NCBI RefSeq assembly: GCF_963667135.1
Contig: NZ_OY762974.1
Location: 2,728,001 to 2,792,000, forward strand
Origin: an uncultured Macellibacteroides sp.
Lineage (GTDB): Bacteria; Bacteroidota; Bacteroidia; Bacteroidales; Tannerellaceae
Direction: 5' to 3'
DNA length: 64,000 nt
Position numbers and translations under genes: made by a program. Under the pieces are notes generated by a model, which saw nothing but the letters and a program-made list of their open reading frames with translations, was not told where the DNA came from and searched no databases. Below, one piece after another: positions 18,496 through 27,563 of the stretch (the stretch's first letter is position 1; each line of letters begins with the position of its first letter).

Positions 18496-19305
18496 ATGCG
18501 TTCATTGTCTTTCGTATTTCTAATAGCAAGACGCAGCGCAATAAATAAGGTAAGCTTGCGTTATTATCTAAAATTATACAATAAATTGAGATATTCTATA
18601 TTGATAGTATTTGCCAGCTTTCTCTCTGCAGGCTCTCTCTTGGCCCAAAAGGAAGTTGTGAAGAATCAGCCTTATGCTGACCAAAAGCTATTTCATTTGG
18701 GTTTTCATGTCGGACTTCATTCCCAGGATATGATAGTAACAAATAATGGAGTAGCAGGGACTGATGGTAGGACTTGGTATGCTGAAATACCGTCTTATTC
18801 TCCGGGGTTTACTGTTGGTGTTATTGGCGATATGTATCTTAATCAGTTCTTTAATTTAAGGTTCTCTCCAACATTGCATTTTGGTGACAAGAAGTTTGTG
18901 TTTAAATCTTTTGAAGGAAATGTGCCTGCGGATGATCCTGAATTCACAACTTCGCTACGATCGAATTATCTTACATTTCCGCTTGATATTAAATACAGCG
19001 CTTTCCGTATAAATAACTACAGGCCTTATATCTTGGGAGGAATTTATGGAAGCTTCGACTTAGGAAGAAAAAAAGGTAATCCTCTTTTACTTAAGGGAAC
19101 AGACGTGGGTCTTGAATTCGGTTTGGGTTGCGATTTCTATTTGCCTTATTTTAAGTTATGTCCGGAAATTAAGTTTTGTTTCGGATTAGTTGATTTGTTG
19201 GAAAAAGACAGAACAGATCTCCAGGATGAATCTATCTTGAAGTATTCACAGTCTTTATCTAAAGCGACTACCCGAATGATTGTGCTTACTTTTAATTTCG
19301 AATAA
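18496..19305 (+). CDS. porT: PorT-family outer-membrane beta-barrel protein
   Basis: Resembles PorT/SprT, an eight-strand outer-membrane barrel needed in type IX secretion, though related barrels occur outside that system. A signal peptide is visible near residues 31-51 (ILIVFASFLSAGSLLAQ, cleavage after LLAQ), then a barrel domain with alternating hydrophobic strands ending in the aromatic-terminated IVLTFNFE typical of outer-membrane proteins. The first 30 residues before the signal are unusual, so the true start may be further in, at a TTG near 18583. It converges with cdsA (14-bp overlap of 3' ends). Confidence 0.75.
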   Translation: MRSLSFVFLIARRSAINKVSLRYYLKLYNKLRYSILIVFASFLSAGSLLAQKEVVKNQPYADQKLFHLGFHVGLHSQDMIVTNNGVAGTDGRTWYAEIPSYSPGFTVGVIGDMYLNQFFNLRFSPTLHFGDKKFVFKSFEGNVPADDPEFTTSLRSNYLTFPLDIKYSAFRINNYRPYILGGIYGSFDLGRKKGNPLLLKGTDVGLEFGLGCDFYLPYFKLCPEIKFCFGLVDLLEKDRTDLQDESILKYSQSLSKATTRMIVLTFNFE

Positions 19306-20125
19306 ACAATTCAATATAGATATAGGCGGCAGGAATTGCCAAAAGAATACTGTCAAAGCGATCAAGCATACCGCCGTGCCCAGGTAACATCTTTCCGGAA
19401 TCCTTTACTCCGACTGTTCGTTTTATCAACGATTCAACTAAATCGCCCCAAGTTCCGAAGCATACAACGGTTGTTGCGAATCCCAGCCAGTTATACCAGC
19501 TGATTTCGGGAACCATACGGGAAAATATCAGCGAGCTGGCAAGTGCGAAGAACATACCACCCCAGAAGCCTTCCCATGATTTTTTTGGAGAAATTCGCTC
19601 GAACAACCTGTGTTTTCCAAATTGTGATCCAATAAGATACGCTCCGGTATCATTTATCCATACAAATACAAATAAGGCAAGTAATAGGAGAGGAGTGAAG
19701 GATATCTCTCCATCCGCGGATTTTACCAAAACAATATAATTCGCTAGAGCAAAGGAGCCGGCACAATAAAGCTGAGCTAACAAGGTAAAAGCCAAATTGA
19801 TTAGTGGATTTTGGTGCTTGTTGTATAGTTCTGATATAAAAGAATAAAGAATGAAAGCCATATAAGGCAAGAATATTGAGCAGCCAAAGAGACCGTTCGA
19901 ATAGGCAAAAGCTGAAGCGAAGAGATAAATTCCGCCTGCAGTACTTATTATTCGTTTTGTTTTTGAAGGAAAATATTCTTTCAGCAGACTATAAAATTCC
20001 CAGATCAAGAGTCCGGTAAGTATACTAAAAAGTATTAGAAATGTATATGGATTATAATATACACCTCCTACTAATATGGCTACAAATACCGCACCTGTTA
20101 GCCCTCGTATAATTAGATTTTTCAA
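19292..20125 (-). CDS. cdsA: Phosphatidate cytidylyltransferase
   Basis: CdsA makes CDP-diacylglycerol, the precursor of membrane phospholipids. About eight membrane segments precede the C-terminal signature, here KRTVGVKDSGKMLPGHGG, with the DRFDS motif after it. The TTG at 20125 is chosen as start: an ATG at 20185 would lie inside the promoter (TTTG at 20185-20188, TATATTTG at 20156-20163), upstream of the transcription start. Length from the TTG is 277 residues, normal for the family. Confidence 0.9.
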   Translation of the reverse strand: MKNLIIRGLTGAVFVAILVGGVYYNPYTFLILFSILTGLLIWEFYSLLKEYFPSKTKRIISTAGGIYLFASAFAYSNGLFGCSIFLPYMAFILYSFISELYNKHQNPLINLAFTLLAQLYCAGSFALANYIVLVKSADGEISFTPLLLLALFVFVWINDTGAYLIGSQFGKHRLFERISPKKSWEGFWGGMFFALASSLIFSRMVPEISWYNWLGFATTVVCFGTWGDLVESLIKRTVGVKDSGKMLPGHGGMLDRFDSILLAIPAAYIYIELFIRN

Positions 20126-20155
20126 GATAGACTTTATGTTAGTTGTTTCAGCCTG

Positions 20156-20188
20156 CAAATATAGATAATAAATTGGTAATAACACAAA
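20156..20188 (-). promoter_or_regulatory. Consensus promoter of cdsA
   Basis: TTTG, exactly 21 bp, then TATATTTG on the minus strand: a full match to the Bacteroidetes primary-sigma consensus. The -33 TTTG is the tail of the preceding terminator's T-run. Confidence 0.8.
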
Positions 20189-20235
20189 AGAGGCAGGATA
20201 GTAACCAACTTTATGTTACTTTCCTGCCTCTGATT
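20188..20235 (-). terminator. Terminator after ftsH
   Basis: Inverted arms AGAGGCAGGA..AGTAAC and GTTACT..TCCTGCCTCT followed by TTTTG on the minus strand. The T-run merges with the cdsA -33 box. Confidence 0.85.
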
Positions 20236-20261
20236 CTGTAATAGTTTATTTTAAACCCGGA

Positions 20262-22298
20262 TTAATCTGCTATTTTTTCCTTGTTTTCTTCTCCCGATTC
20301 AGACTGTTTAGCTTCGGCTTCTTCCTGAGAAGCAGAAGATGCAATTTCTGCAGCCTTCTCCTGGATATCTAGAATTTCTTGCGAACGTGAAATCCAAGGA
20401 CGTTTGCCAAATATATGTTCTACATCTTCAGTATAAATAACTTCTCTCTCGAGGAGAACACTTGCTAATTGGTGATGCTTTGGCGCATTATCCAACAGGA
20501 TTTGTTTTGCCCGTAAGTATTCATTATTTATTATTGCCTGAACTTCAGCGTCAATGAGCTTAGCTGTCTCCTCACTATAAGGTTTCGTGAATCCCCATTC
20601 CTGTCCTGTAGAATCGTAGTAATTTAAATTAGGGAGTTTCTCACTCATACCAAAATAGACTACCATGGCATAAGCTTGCTTAGTAACGCGCTCCAGGTCG
20701 TTGGATGCTCCGGTAGATATTTTTCCAAGGAATAATTCTTCGGCAGCACGACCACCTAATGTGGCACACATTTCATCAAGCAACTGCTCTTTAGTCGTAA
20801 TCTGCCGTTCCTCAGGTAAATACCATGCTGCTCCTAACGCTTTTCCGCGGGGAACAATCGTAACTTTAACCAATGGATTGGCATGCTCAAGTAACCAGCT
20901 TAAGGTTGCGTGACCAGCTTCGTGATTGGCGATGCTTCGTCTTTCTTCGGCAGTTGTTATTTTAGAACGTTTTTCCAAACCACCAACGATTCGGTCTACC
21001 GCATTCATGAAATCTTCTTTTTGAACAAATTTCTTTAAGCTACGGGCTGCAATTAAGGCAGCTTCGTTACAAACATTGGCAATGTCGGCTCCCGAGAATC
21101 CTGGAGTTTGTCTTGCAAGAAACTCGGCATCAACACTTTCATCGATTTTAATAGGACGAAGATGTACACCAAATATTTCTTTTCGTTCATTTAAATCAGG
21201 TAATTCCACGTGAATCTGACGGTCAAAACGACCGGCACGAAGCAAAGCCTTGTCTAAAATGTCAGCACGGTTTGTGGCAGCAAGAATAATTACTCCGCTG
21301 TTTGAACCAAAACCATCCATTTCTGTAAGAAGTTGGTTAAGCGTATTTTCACGTTCATCATTACTGTTCATATTCGCATTCTTACCGCGAGCACGTCCAA
21401 CCGCATCAATTTCATCTATAAAAACAATACAAGGAGCTTTTTCTTTAGCCTGACGGAATAAATCTCGTACTCTGGAAGCACCAACACCCACAAACATCTC
21501 AACAAAGTCTGAACCAGACAAAGAAAAGAAGGGAACATTTGCTTCTCCGGCTACAGCTTTAGCCAAAAGAGTCTTTCCTGTTCCCGGAGGGCCAACCAAA
21601 AGAGCTCCTTTAGGTATTTTACCTCCCAGTTCAGTATATTTTTCCGGACTTCTAAGAAATGCTACGATTTCTTCTATCTCTTGTTTTGCTTCTGATAAAC
21701 CAGCCACATCTTTAAATGTAACTTTCTTGTCGTTATCTTTATCAAATAACTGGGCTTTTGCTTTTCCAACGCTGAAAACACCTCCGGCGCCACCACCTCC
21801 GGCATTACCAGACATCCTTCTCATCAAGAATATCCATACAAGAACGAGGAGAATAATCGGTCCAAAAGAAATAAAGAAATTCCAAAAGGTGTCATCACCT
21901 TCTTCAAAGTTCACCAGTGTATCAATATTGTTTTTCTCTACGGCCTTGTCGTAAAAATCAGAAAACTTGTCAGCTGATGGTATTTTTACGAAGATTTTTG
22001 GTGTAGCTCCTAACTTGGCAGTATCTTCTTTGAAAACAACGCCAAGCTGTCCTTTCTTTATTGTAGCTTCCAACGTGTTCTTCTTATTAAATACTGTCAT
22101 CTGCTCAAATACGTTTTTTTGAGCCAGTTTTTGAAACTCCGTCCACCCTAACTCTTTAGTAGCTGAAGAGTCATTGGTCATATATAGAGCGGCAAGCATA
22201 ATGAAAATTACCCCATACATCCAGTACAGGTTGAAACGGAATAATTTTGACTTGTTGTTCTTAGGCGGCTTATTAAACGCTTTGTTATTATTTTCCAT
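20262..22298 (-). CDS. ftsH: FtsH, membrane AAA+ zinc metalloprotease
   Basis: FtsH degrades membrane and regulatory proteins. The 678 residues have two N-terminal membrane segments (about 26-40 and 144-162) flanking a periplasmic domain, a glycine-rich linker, the AAA+ module with Walker A GPPGTGKT near 236 and the second region of homology, and the metalloprotease domain with HEAGH at 459-463. The C-terminal tail is acidic and Gln/Glu-rich. It lies just downstream of rsfS (35 bp apart) and is probably co-transcribed with it. Confidence 0.97.
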   Translation of the reverse strand: MENNNKAFNKPPKNNKSKLFRFNLYWMYGVIFIMLAALYMTNDSSATKELGWTEFQKLAQKNVFEQMTVFNKKNTLEATIKKGQLGVVFKEDTAKLGATPKIFVKIPSADKFSDFYDKAVEKNNIDTLVNFEEGDDTFWNFFISFGPIILLVLVWIFLMRRMSGNAGGGGAGGVFSVGKAKAQLFDKDNDKKVTFKDVAGLSEAKQEIEEIVAFLRSPEKYTELGGKIPKGALLVGPPGTGKTLLAKAVAGEANVPFFSLSGSDFVEMFVGVGASRVRDLFRQAKEKAPCIVFIDEIDAVGRARGKNANMNSNDERENTLNQLLTEMDGFGSNSGVIILAATNRADILDKALLRAGRFDRQIHVELPDLNERKEIFGVHLRPIKIDESVDAEFLARQTPGFSGADIANVCNEAALIAARSLKKFVQKEDFMNAVDRIVGGLEKRSKITTAEERRSIANHEAGHATLSWLLEHANPLVKVTIVPRGKALGAAWYLPEERQITTKEQLLDEMCATLGGRAAEELFLGKISTGASNDLERVTKQAYAMVVYFGMSEKLPNLNYYDSTGQEWGFTKPYSEETAKLIDAEVQAIINNEYLRAKQILLDNAPKHHQLASVLLEREVIYTEDVEHIFGKRPWISRSQEILDIQEKAAEIASSASQEEAEAKQSESGEENKEKIAD

Positions 22299-22333
22299 AA
22301 ATGATAGTCAATATTGTTTATTTTCCCGGGTAA

Positions 22334-22693
22334 TTAATCTAAGTCCGGTACTCGAATAACCTTCGAGTCGGCCCAAAGGTTCTCCAAATTGTAGTAAGAA
22401 CGTAATTCCGGTATAAAAATATGTACAAGAACCGTGCCATAATCCATTCCTATCCATTGCGCCTGTTTTTCTCCATCTATGGAAATAGGCTTATCAGAAA
22501 GTTCTTTCCTTACATAATCCCAAACTGAGTCTGAAAGAGCACCAACCTGAGTTGGCGTATTTCCTTCACATATTACCATATATTGGCATATGGCTCCAGA
22601 CAATTTTGTTAAGTCTATAATAGCAATTTCTTTACCTTTCTTTTCCTGAAGACCTTCAACGATCTTCTTTACTAATAATTCTGTTTGATCCAT
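22334..22693 (-). CDS. rsfS: RsfS, ribosomal silencing factor
   Basis: RsfS binds L14 on the large subunit and blocks joining to the small subunit during starvation. The 119 residues show the family segments AIIDLTKLSGAICQYMVICEG near residue 24 and a C-terminal QWIGMDYGTVLVHIF (about 85-100). A TATATTTG element at 22724-22731 lies 31 bp before the ATG. Conserved partner of ftsH in Bacteroidetes. Confidence 0.93.
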   Translation of the reverse strand: MDQTELLVKKIVEGLQEKKGKEIAIIDLTKLSGAICQYMVICEGNTPTQVGALSDSVWDYVRKELSDKPISIDGEKQAQWIGMDYGTVLVHIFIPELRSYYNLENLWADSKVIRVPDLD

Positions 22694-22723
22694 TTATTAT
22701 TTCTTATGTGTATTTACGAATCT

Positions 22724-22731
22724 GCAAATAT
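22724..22731 (-). promoter_or_regulatory. -7 element of rsfS-ftsH promoter
   Basis: TATATTTG on the minus strand, 31 bp before the rsfS ATG; no clear -33 box. Confidence 0.5.
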
Positions 22732-22846
22732 ACTTCATAAATTTAGTATCCGCACGAATAATACTCATTTATATACGTATATGATGTGTAAATCAAAACA
22801 AGGTGAGGGTAATTTTGTTCAAATTCAAAATAAATAACTGAAAAAA

Positions 22847-22877
22847 TTTGGAGCAATAAAAAAAAGCTGTAAATTTG
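22847..22877 (+). promoter_or_regulatory. Promoter of tRNA-Gln
   Basis: TTTG, 19 bp, then TAAATTTG: a full consensus match, 39 bp before the tRNA 5' end. Confidence 0.8.
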
Positions 22878-22915
22878 CACCCGTTAACGAAAGAGAGTTA
22901 ACAAAAACAACAGAT

Positions 22916-22986
22916 TGTTCTATGGTGTAATGGTAACACGTCAGATTCTGGGCCTGAAATTCTAGGTTCGACTCCTAGTAGAACAA
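22916..22986 (+). tRNA. tRNA-Gln (anticodon CTG)
   Basis: Cloverleaf read by eye: acceptor TGTTCTA pairs with TAGAACA, the anticodon loop TTCTGGG holds CTG at 22948-22950 (reads CAG), and the T arm CTAGG-TTCGACT-CCTAG is perfect. Discriminator A at 22986; the CCA end is not encoded. One C-A mismatch closes the anticodon stem. It is the likely attachment site for the adjacent integrase. Confidence 0.95.
22960..22986. other. Probable attL within the 3' part of tRNA-Gln
   Basis: Inferred from position: the tyrosine integrase starts 152 bp after the tRNA and points away from it, the classic layout for tRNA-targeting phages. The matching attR copy would lie beyond 64,000, so the exact core cannot be set from this window. 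Confidence 0.55.
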
Positions 22987-22996
22987 CTAATTAGGT

Positions 22997-23036
22997 AAAA
23001 GGTTTGGAAAGTAATTTTCCAAACCTTTGATTTTTT
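22997..23036 (+). terminator. Terminator after tRNA-Gln
   Basis: Arms AAAGGTTTGGAAA and TTTTCCAAACCTTT with a GTAA loop, followed by GATTTTTT. Confidence 0.85.
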
Positions 23037-23138
23037 CAGGGCTTTGAATGCGAGTGGTGTCAATATTTGGAGTCTTCTATTATGATCGTTTGCTGAAATG
23101 TTTTACTAAAGTTTTACGAACTTATAATAACATACAGC

Positions 23139-24314
23139 ATGAAATTATTAACATTTAAGATATATCTCCGGGCTGATCAATACAAAAAAGGAGATGGTGT
23201 AATCTATCTAAGAGCTACTCTTGATAGGGTTCACAGGTATATTTCTCTCCGGATAAGGGTTAAGGAGAAGAATTGGAATCCTAGTACCTGTCAGGTTCGT
23301 TTGTCTGAACCAAATGCTTTCTCTGTAAATCAAATCATTCATATGTATGAGACGCGGGCCTTTAATATAAGGCATGAAGCTACGTTGCGGAACAAATATC
23401 TTTCGTTGGATGAATTTGTTTTACAATTTTCGATAAACTATGATAGTTCGTCGTTCTATGAATTTGTGACTAACGAGGTGAGAACGAATAAAAAGCTTTC
23501 GACTGAGACATTAAGGGGGTATGACGCGCAGATATCCAAACTTCAGGCTTTTAAAAAGGAGCTTGTTTTTGCTGAAATTGATTCGTCTTTTCTTAATCGC
23601 TATGAGAAATACATGACTGACGTTTTGAAAAATAAACCTAATACTGTAAACCGAACGTTTGCTTTCATTAAATCGGTTATTAATAAAGCCAGGGAATTGA
23701 ATGTGACGGATATTGATCCTTTTGAAAAAAGGAAATTGGGATTTAAAGAGGGACATCGTAACCGACTTACTATTGAAGAACTTGACAGTTTGTCTGCTTT
23801 GTATGATTCTATTGATCTTGATGCTAAGTATACGAATGTGTTGCGTTACTTTTTATTTAGTTGTTATACCGGGTTGCGTTATGGTGATGTGCAGAATTTA
23901 CGCTTGGGGAATATTAATGGAGATGTGATTTCTCTGCAGATGAAAAAGACTAAGAATGAAATTAGAGTTCCAATCATAGCGCGGGCAAAGAAATTTTTAC
24001 CGAATCCGGATTCTACTTTAAAAAATCTTAAGGTGTTCAGGGTTCTTACGAATCAAAAGACGAATGAGTACTTGAAGAATATTATGGATCTTGCAGGAAT
24101 TGATAAACAAATTTCTTTTCATTGTGCCAGGCATAGTTATGCTACAAACGGGATTGAATTGGGGATTCCATTGGAGGTAATAAGCCAATTGTTGGGGCAC
24201 ACAGATGTAAAAGTTACTCGTATCTACGCAAAGTATTCGGATAATGTTAAGGTTCGGGAACTTGAAAAGTGGAGCCTGAATGATAAGAAAAAAGCGGAGG
24301 AAAAGGATAAATGA
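23139..24314 (+). CDS. int: Phage tyrosine integrase
   Basis: A 391-residue tyrosine recombinase with an arm-binding N-terminal domain, a SAM-like core-binding domain (about 95-190) and a catalytic domain. Catalytic residues are Arg in TGLRYGD, His328 and Arg331 in HCARH, His354 in LLGHTD and the nucleophile Tyr363 in IYAKY. It should catalyse integration into and excision from the adjacent tRNA-Gln. It is the only large rightward phage gene outside the cargo island and converges on the lysis cassette. Confidence 0.95.
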   Translation: MKLLTFKIYLRADQYKKGDGVIYLRATLDRVHRYISLRIRVKEKNWNPSTCQVRLSEPNAFSVNQIIHMYETRAFNIRHEATLRNKYLSLDEFVLQFSINYDSSSFYEFVTNEVRTNKKLSTETLRGYDAQISKLQAFKKELVFAEIDSSFLNRYEKYMTDVLKNKPNTVNRTFAFIKSVINKARELNVTDIDPFEKRKLGFKEGHRNRLTIEELDSLSALYDSIDLDAKYTNVLRYFLFSCYTGLRYGDVQNLRLGNINGDVISLQMKKTKNEIRVPIIARAKKFLPNPDSTLKNLKVFRVLTNQKTNEYLKNIMDLAGIDKQISFHCARHSYATNGIELGIPLEVISQLLGHTDVKVTRIYAKYSDNVKVRELEKWSLNDKKKAEEKDK

Positions 24315-24320
24315 TGATTA

Positions 24321-24352
24321 TAAAAAAAGGAGGCTGTTAAGCCCCTTTTTTT
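24321..24352. terminator. Bidirectional terminator between integrase and lysis genes
   Basis: A-run, GGAGGC, TGTTAA loop, GCCCC and T-run; the stem carries one bulged A. It separates convergent stops. Confidence 0.75.
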
Positions 24353-24822
24353 ATTGATAGTAATTTGAAAGTAAGGAATATAGATACAAGTATGTAAAGC
24401 ATTATACCGGAGTAATAAAAGAAGGCGTTTAGGAAGCGAAATTTTTCGACCGTTTTGGTTTGATTTATTTCGCTTTCTTTTTTGATATCTGTCTCTGCTG
24501 ATTTGCTTTTATTTTCGGTCCGGTTAATGCCAGGAGCACGAATTGGTATACTTTGCTTATTGCCTATTTTATGAACTAAAATGCCGTTTTTTAACATGGC
24601 CATACTCCATGCCAGGGATGTTTCCAGATAGCTGCTGTCTATGCCTACCGATGTACTTACTTCGGGGGCCGGGTGATAGAGGAATGTTGTGTCGCGTTCG
24701 ACTATCCGGATCGTGTCTGTTTGTATTTTCGTTACGTTTTCTGTAACGGTTTGCTGTGTCTCTTTTTGAGTTTTGCACGATATGGAAAACAGAAGGATAA
24801 GAAAATAGATTGCATGTTTCAT
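24337..24822 (-). CDS. Candidate unimolecular spanin (lipoprotein with C-terminal membrane anchor)
   Basis: A 161-residue protein that starts with a lipoprotein signal ending FSISC (Cys16) and ends with a hydrophobic segment at about 131-155 plus basic residues. This topology, an outer-membrane lipid anchor, a periplasmic span and an inner-membrane segment, defines u-spanins such as T1 gp11, which fuse the two membranes at lysis. The middle is polar and Thr/Lys-rich with a predicted extended or coiled form. It follows the amidase gene directly (1-bp overlap of stop and start). No sequence homology was used; the call rests on topology and position. Confidence 0.65.
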   Translation of the reverse strand: MKHAIYFLILLFSISCKTQKETQQTVTENVTKIQTDTIRIVERDTTFLYHPAPEVSTSVGIDSSYLETSLAWSMAMLKNGILVHKIGNKQSIPIRAPGINRTENKSKSAETDIKKESEINQTKTVEKFRFLNAFFYYSGIMLYILVSIFLTFKLLSIKKGA

Positions 24823-25379
24823 TAGGCTGTTTTTAAAAAGTGAATGAGATCGAGCGCGATATTTATAGCAAGGTGTTTGCTATATTTCCTGTATGCGTCT
24901 ACGTCGCTTTGATTGGAAACAAAGCATACTTCGAGTAGGATATTAAGACAGTCTGGTTTATTTAGAATTCCAATGCTTCCTACGGCCGTATCTTTTTCTA
25001 TTTTGATTCCACGGCTTTTTGTACCCAGTGTATTTGTAATTGTGTCCAGGAGTGTTTCGGCAATAGTTCTTTCTTCTGAAGTATACTGGTTAGGAAGAAT
25101 GATTTCGGTACCATTGGAAGATGGCGACGCTGATGCATTGAAGTGGATATCGATAAGGATGTCTTTTTTGCACACTTTGCTGCGCAACCAGCTTATAACT
25201 GTGTTTAATGAACTGGTATTGCAGTCGCGTTCTGAAGTGACTCCCTGGCGCTTTAATTCGGCAAAAATGAAGTCTCGCAAGTAGATTGCTTCCTTTGCTT
25301 CGTCGATAATTCCGATTGCCCCTGTTCCTGATCCTGAAGGTGTGAGGTTATGCCCGGCTGTAAGATAAATTTTTCTCAT
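24822..25379 (-). CDS. Endolysin, N-acetylmuramoyl-L-alanine amidase (Amidase_3)
   Basis: A 185-residue zinc amidase that cuts the bond between muramic acid and the stem peptide. Zinc ligands fit His10 (AGH), Glu27 and His79 (DIHFNA), and the catalytic Glu is in LLEVCFVSN near residue 148. No signal peptide is visible, so it needs a holin to reach the wall. It overlaps the upstream membrane protein gene by 4 bp and the spanin candidate downstream by 1 bp, forming a lysis cassette. Confidence 0.92.
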   Translation of the reverse strand: MRKIYLTAGHNLTPSGSGTGAIGIIDEAKEAIYLRDFIFAELKRQGVTSERDCNTSSLNTVISWLRSKVCKKDILIDIHFNASASPSSNGTEIILPNQYTSEERTIAETLLDTITNTLGTKSRGIKIEKDTAVGSIGILNKPDCLNILLEVCFVSNQSDVDAYRKYSKHLAINIALDLIHFLKTA

Positions 25380-25738
25380 GATTGTTGGGTATTAATTAAT
25401 TGTGGTTCGTTTTCTTTATGTCTTATTCTGACACTACAGAGGGTGTTGTAACAGCGTAATCCCTTTAGGTAGGTTAGTTCTGCTTTCATTACTGCAACCT
25501 GATTCATGGCTTCGTTCGCTTCTTTTTGCATTTTGAACCATTTTTCAGTAAGTTCATCGAGTTGTTTGTAAAGTCGTTCTACTTCGTCGCGGCGCATTTC
25601 TTGTTGCTTTTTCTCATTGTCGAGTTCTATGGCTTCGGCCGATGCGTTTGCTTTTTTCTTTTCGGCCTGCCAGAAAACAAGCTGTAGGATATTTAGACCT
25701 CCAAAAAGGCTTGCGAGAATAATTAGTATTTGCTCCAT
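25376..25738 (-). CDS. Membrane protein with coiled coil, possible holin
   Basis: A 120-residue protein with one N-terminal membrane segment (about 3-23) and a long charged coiled coil (about 26-85). It is first in the lysis cassette, directly downstream of a late promoter of the GTCCTTT type and immediately before the endolysin. Position suggests a holin or holin accessory; a single membrane segment with a big cytoplasmic coiled coil is atypical but known for class III-like holins. Confidence 0.45.
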   Translation of the reverse strand: MEQILIILASLFGGLNILQLVFWQAEKKKANASAEAIELDNEKKQQEMRRDEVERLYKQLDELTEKWFKMQKEANEAMNQVAVMKAELTYLKGLRCYNTLCSVRIRHKENEPQLINTQQS

Positions 25739-25755
25739 GTTCGTTCTTTTTTATA

Positions 25756-25790
25756 CAAATGTGGCTTAGTATAGTGATGGAGTAAAGGAC
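25756..25790 (-). promoter_or_regulatory. Late promoter, lysis unit
   Basis: GTCCTTT (25784-25790), exactly 20 bp, then CACATTTG (25756-25763), 18 bp before the ATG. One of six such promoters in the prophage. The upstream T-run is shared with the preceding terminator. Confidence 0.7.
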
Positions 25791-25818
25791 AAAAAAAGCC
25801 CGCCGGAGTGTGGCGGGC
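25791..25818 (-). terminator. Terminator of tail unit, abutting late promoter
   Basis: GCCCGCC and GGCGGGC stem followed by seven T on the minus strand, which run straight into GTCCTTT. Confidence 0.85.
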
Positions 25819-25826
25819 CGATTGAT

Positions 25827-27563
25827 TTACGCTTCGTCGAACAGCCGGGATTGCCTTAGTTCAATGTTTTCGGTGCGAATGGTATCGTTTGCCAGGAGGG
25901 TGATATCTATCTTATCAATGAAGTAAGGTTGGTTGTTTATCATTACCTTTTCTTCCCATTTTAAACCAACTATATCTTGCTGAGTAAGGATAAATTCTCC
26001 TTTAAATATTTGGTTTGCGTGCTTCAGAAAATTGTTGTGTTCCTGGTAATATGTACGGAATAACCCACGAGAACTAATCCACTCGAGGGAAAGATTTCCT
26101 AGCTGTAAATCGCCGGTACCTGGATTTGTATTTAGGTTGGCTCCAAACGGTGATCCGGTTGGTTTTCTTTTTCCCAGGGAAGGTACTGTATACCCTGATG
26201 TGAATGAAATAGGAACAAATCCCTGGGCAAAACAGAAGGCTATAGGACATGATACGTTGCTTGCTTCGGTAGTTGAACCTGATTCTGTATCTACCGTTTT
26301 TTCTATGTTCTTTTGCTCTACTGAAAAGTAAGGATAATATTGGTTGACGTAATCGAGGGTTGTGTAATAAGACGCATCTATCATGGAGATGGATTCGTCT
26401 AAAGTTGTAATATCAATTTCCTCATTATCGGATGTATCGGAAAAAGAGAAATAGGCCGTGCTTTTTATCTCAAGAGCTCCGGTACTACGCCTACGGGCAA
26501 ACCATCCGTATTTTTTTACATAAGAAATTGTTTCGCTTCCATTTACAAGTTCTGCGTACCCTAACACTTCATTGGCATCGGTGGCAAGCCATTGCCGATA
26601 GTTTGCAAATGCCGGAGCTGCTTTATCTAAAGATGTTCCGGATGATAACCTTAGTTTTTGTGCCGTGCTAAATGTTGGGTATAGTTTTTCGTTTAATTTA
26701 CGACTCCAGTCTTTTGTTGCGAGCGCGTTGTGCATATCCTTAAGAAATACGCAGCGTATGGATCGTTTATTGTAGTCTAAAATAAACCGGCAGCCGAACT
26801 TATCTTCGACACAGGTTTGCAGCTCTAGCGCTGAGACATCCGGAACTAGATTTTCGTATTTAAGCCAGCCGACATCGATGGGACTGGATGCATTGTTTAG
26901 GAGTACTATTTTGCGTAATTCACCTGAAGCAAAAGGGTTGTTGGAGTGACTTAGGTCAAAATAGGAATAGACGCTTGAAAGAACATAATGAAGATAAAGA
27001 AAAGGGGTGTATCCTGTATACTTTTTCCCGTCTCTTGTTCCGTACGTGCCATCGGAATCTGCCATGTTTTTGATCTGGAATTCGACGTTCCCGTTGGTAT
27101 CAGTAATCTTTGTACATAGCTCGAATGCGGAATACTCGCCATTATCGGTGCTTACGCTTGTGGTAAGATCGACAAAAAAATCGGGAGTTGTGGTTACCAT
27201 TGGATAGTGGGTTTTCTTTGTTACAATCTGATTAAGCTGTATCTTATCCAATGTGTCGTAAAAATCGCCTTCGGAAAGTGTGATATCGAACTCTATTCCG
27301 CTATCGGAAATACTTTGCATTATTGCTGTTCCATACAGAGCTATAATTCCACAAGTTATGGTACAAGGGAGTTCTGAGCCAATCCTTACGCGACGTTCCG
27401 GACGGTTTGGGTAACCAAGCTGCTTTAGGTTGGCGGGCGTGGCCGGTAATGTGATTCCAATACCAAAACTTCCATTATCGTTAAATATGGGATTGATAAG
27501 TGAAAGCGATATCTCTGTGTCCGGACTAATGGCCATGGACATATTTCCTAGTTGTATTTTCAT
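25827..27563 (-). CDS. Tail tip / baseplate-like protein (putative)
   Basis: A 578-residue protein directly after the tape-measure gene (stop and start overlap by 1 bp), the position of distal tail or tail-hub proteins in long-tailed phages. The N-terminus is beta-rich with repeated short hydrophobic strands (IQLGNMSMAI, SFGIGITLP); the middle has aromatic-rich stretches. I recognise no enzymatic motif. A receptor-facing or hub role is inferred from order only. A strong terminator follows. Confidence 0.5.
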   Translation of the reverse strand: MKIQLGNMSMAISPDTEISLSLINPIFNDNGSFGIGITLPATPANLKQLGYPNRPERRVRIGSELPCTITCGIIALYGTAIMQSISDSGIEFDITLSEGDFYDTLDKIQLNQIVTKKTHYPMVTTTPDFFVDLTTSVSTDNGEYSAFELCTKITDTNGNVEFQIKNMADSDGTYGTRDGKKYTGYTPFLYLHYVLSSVYSYFDLSHSNNPFASGELRKIVLLNNASSPIDVGWLKYENLVPDVSALELQTCVEDKFGCRFILDYNKRSIRCVFLKDMHNALATKDWSRKLNEKLYPTFSTAQKLRLSSGTSLDKAAPAFANYRQWLATDANEVLGYAELVNGSETISYVKKYGWFARRRSTGALEIKSTAYFSFSDTSDNEEIDITTLDESISMIDASYYTTLDYVNQYYPYFSVEQKNIEKTVDTESGSTTEASNVSCPIAFCFAQGFVPISFTSGYTVPSLGKRKPTGSPFGANLNTNPGTGDLQLGNLSLEWISSRGLFRTYYQEHNNFLKHANQIFKGEFILTQQDIVGLKWEEKVMINNQPYFIDKIDITLLANDTIRTENIELRQSRLFDEA

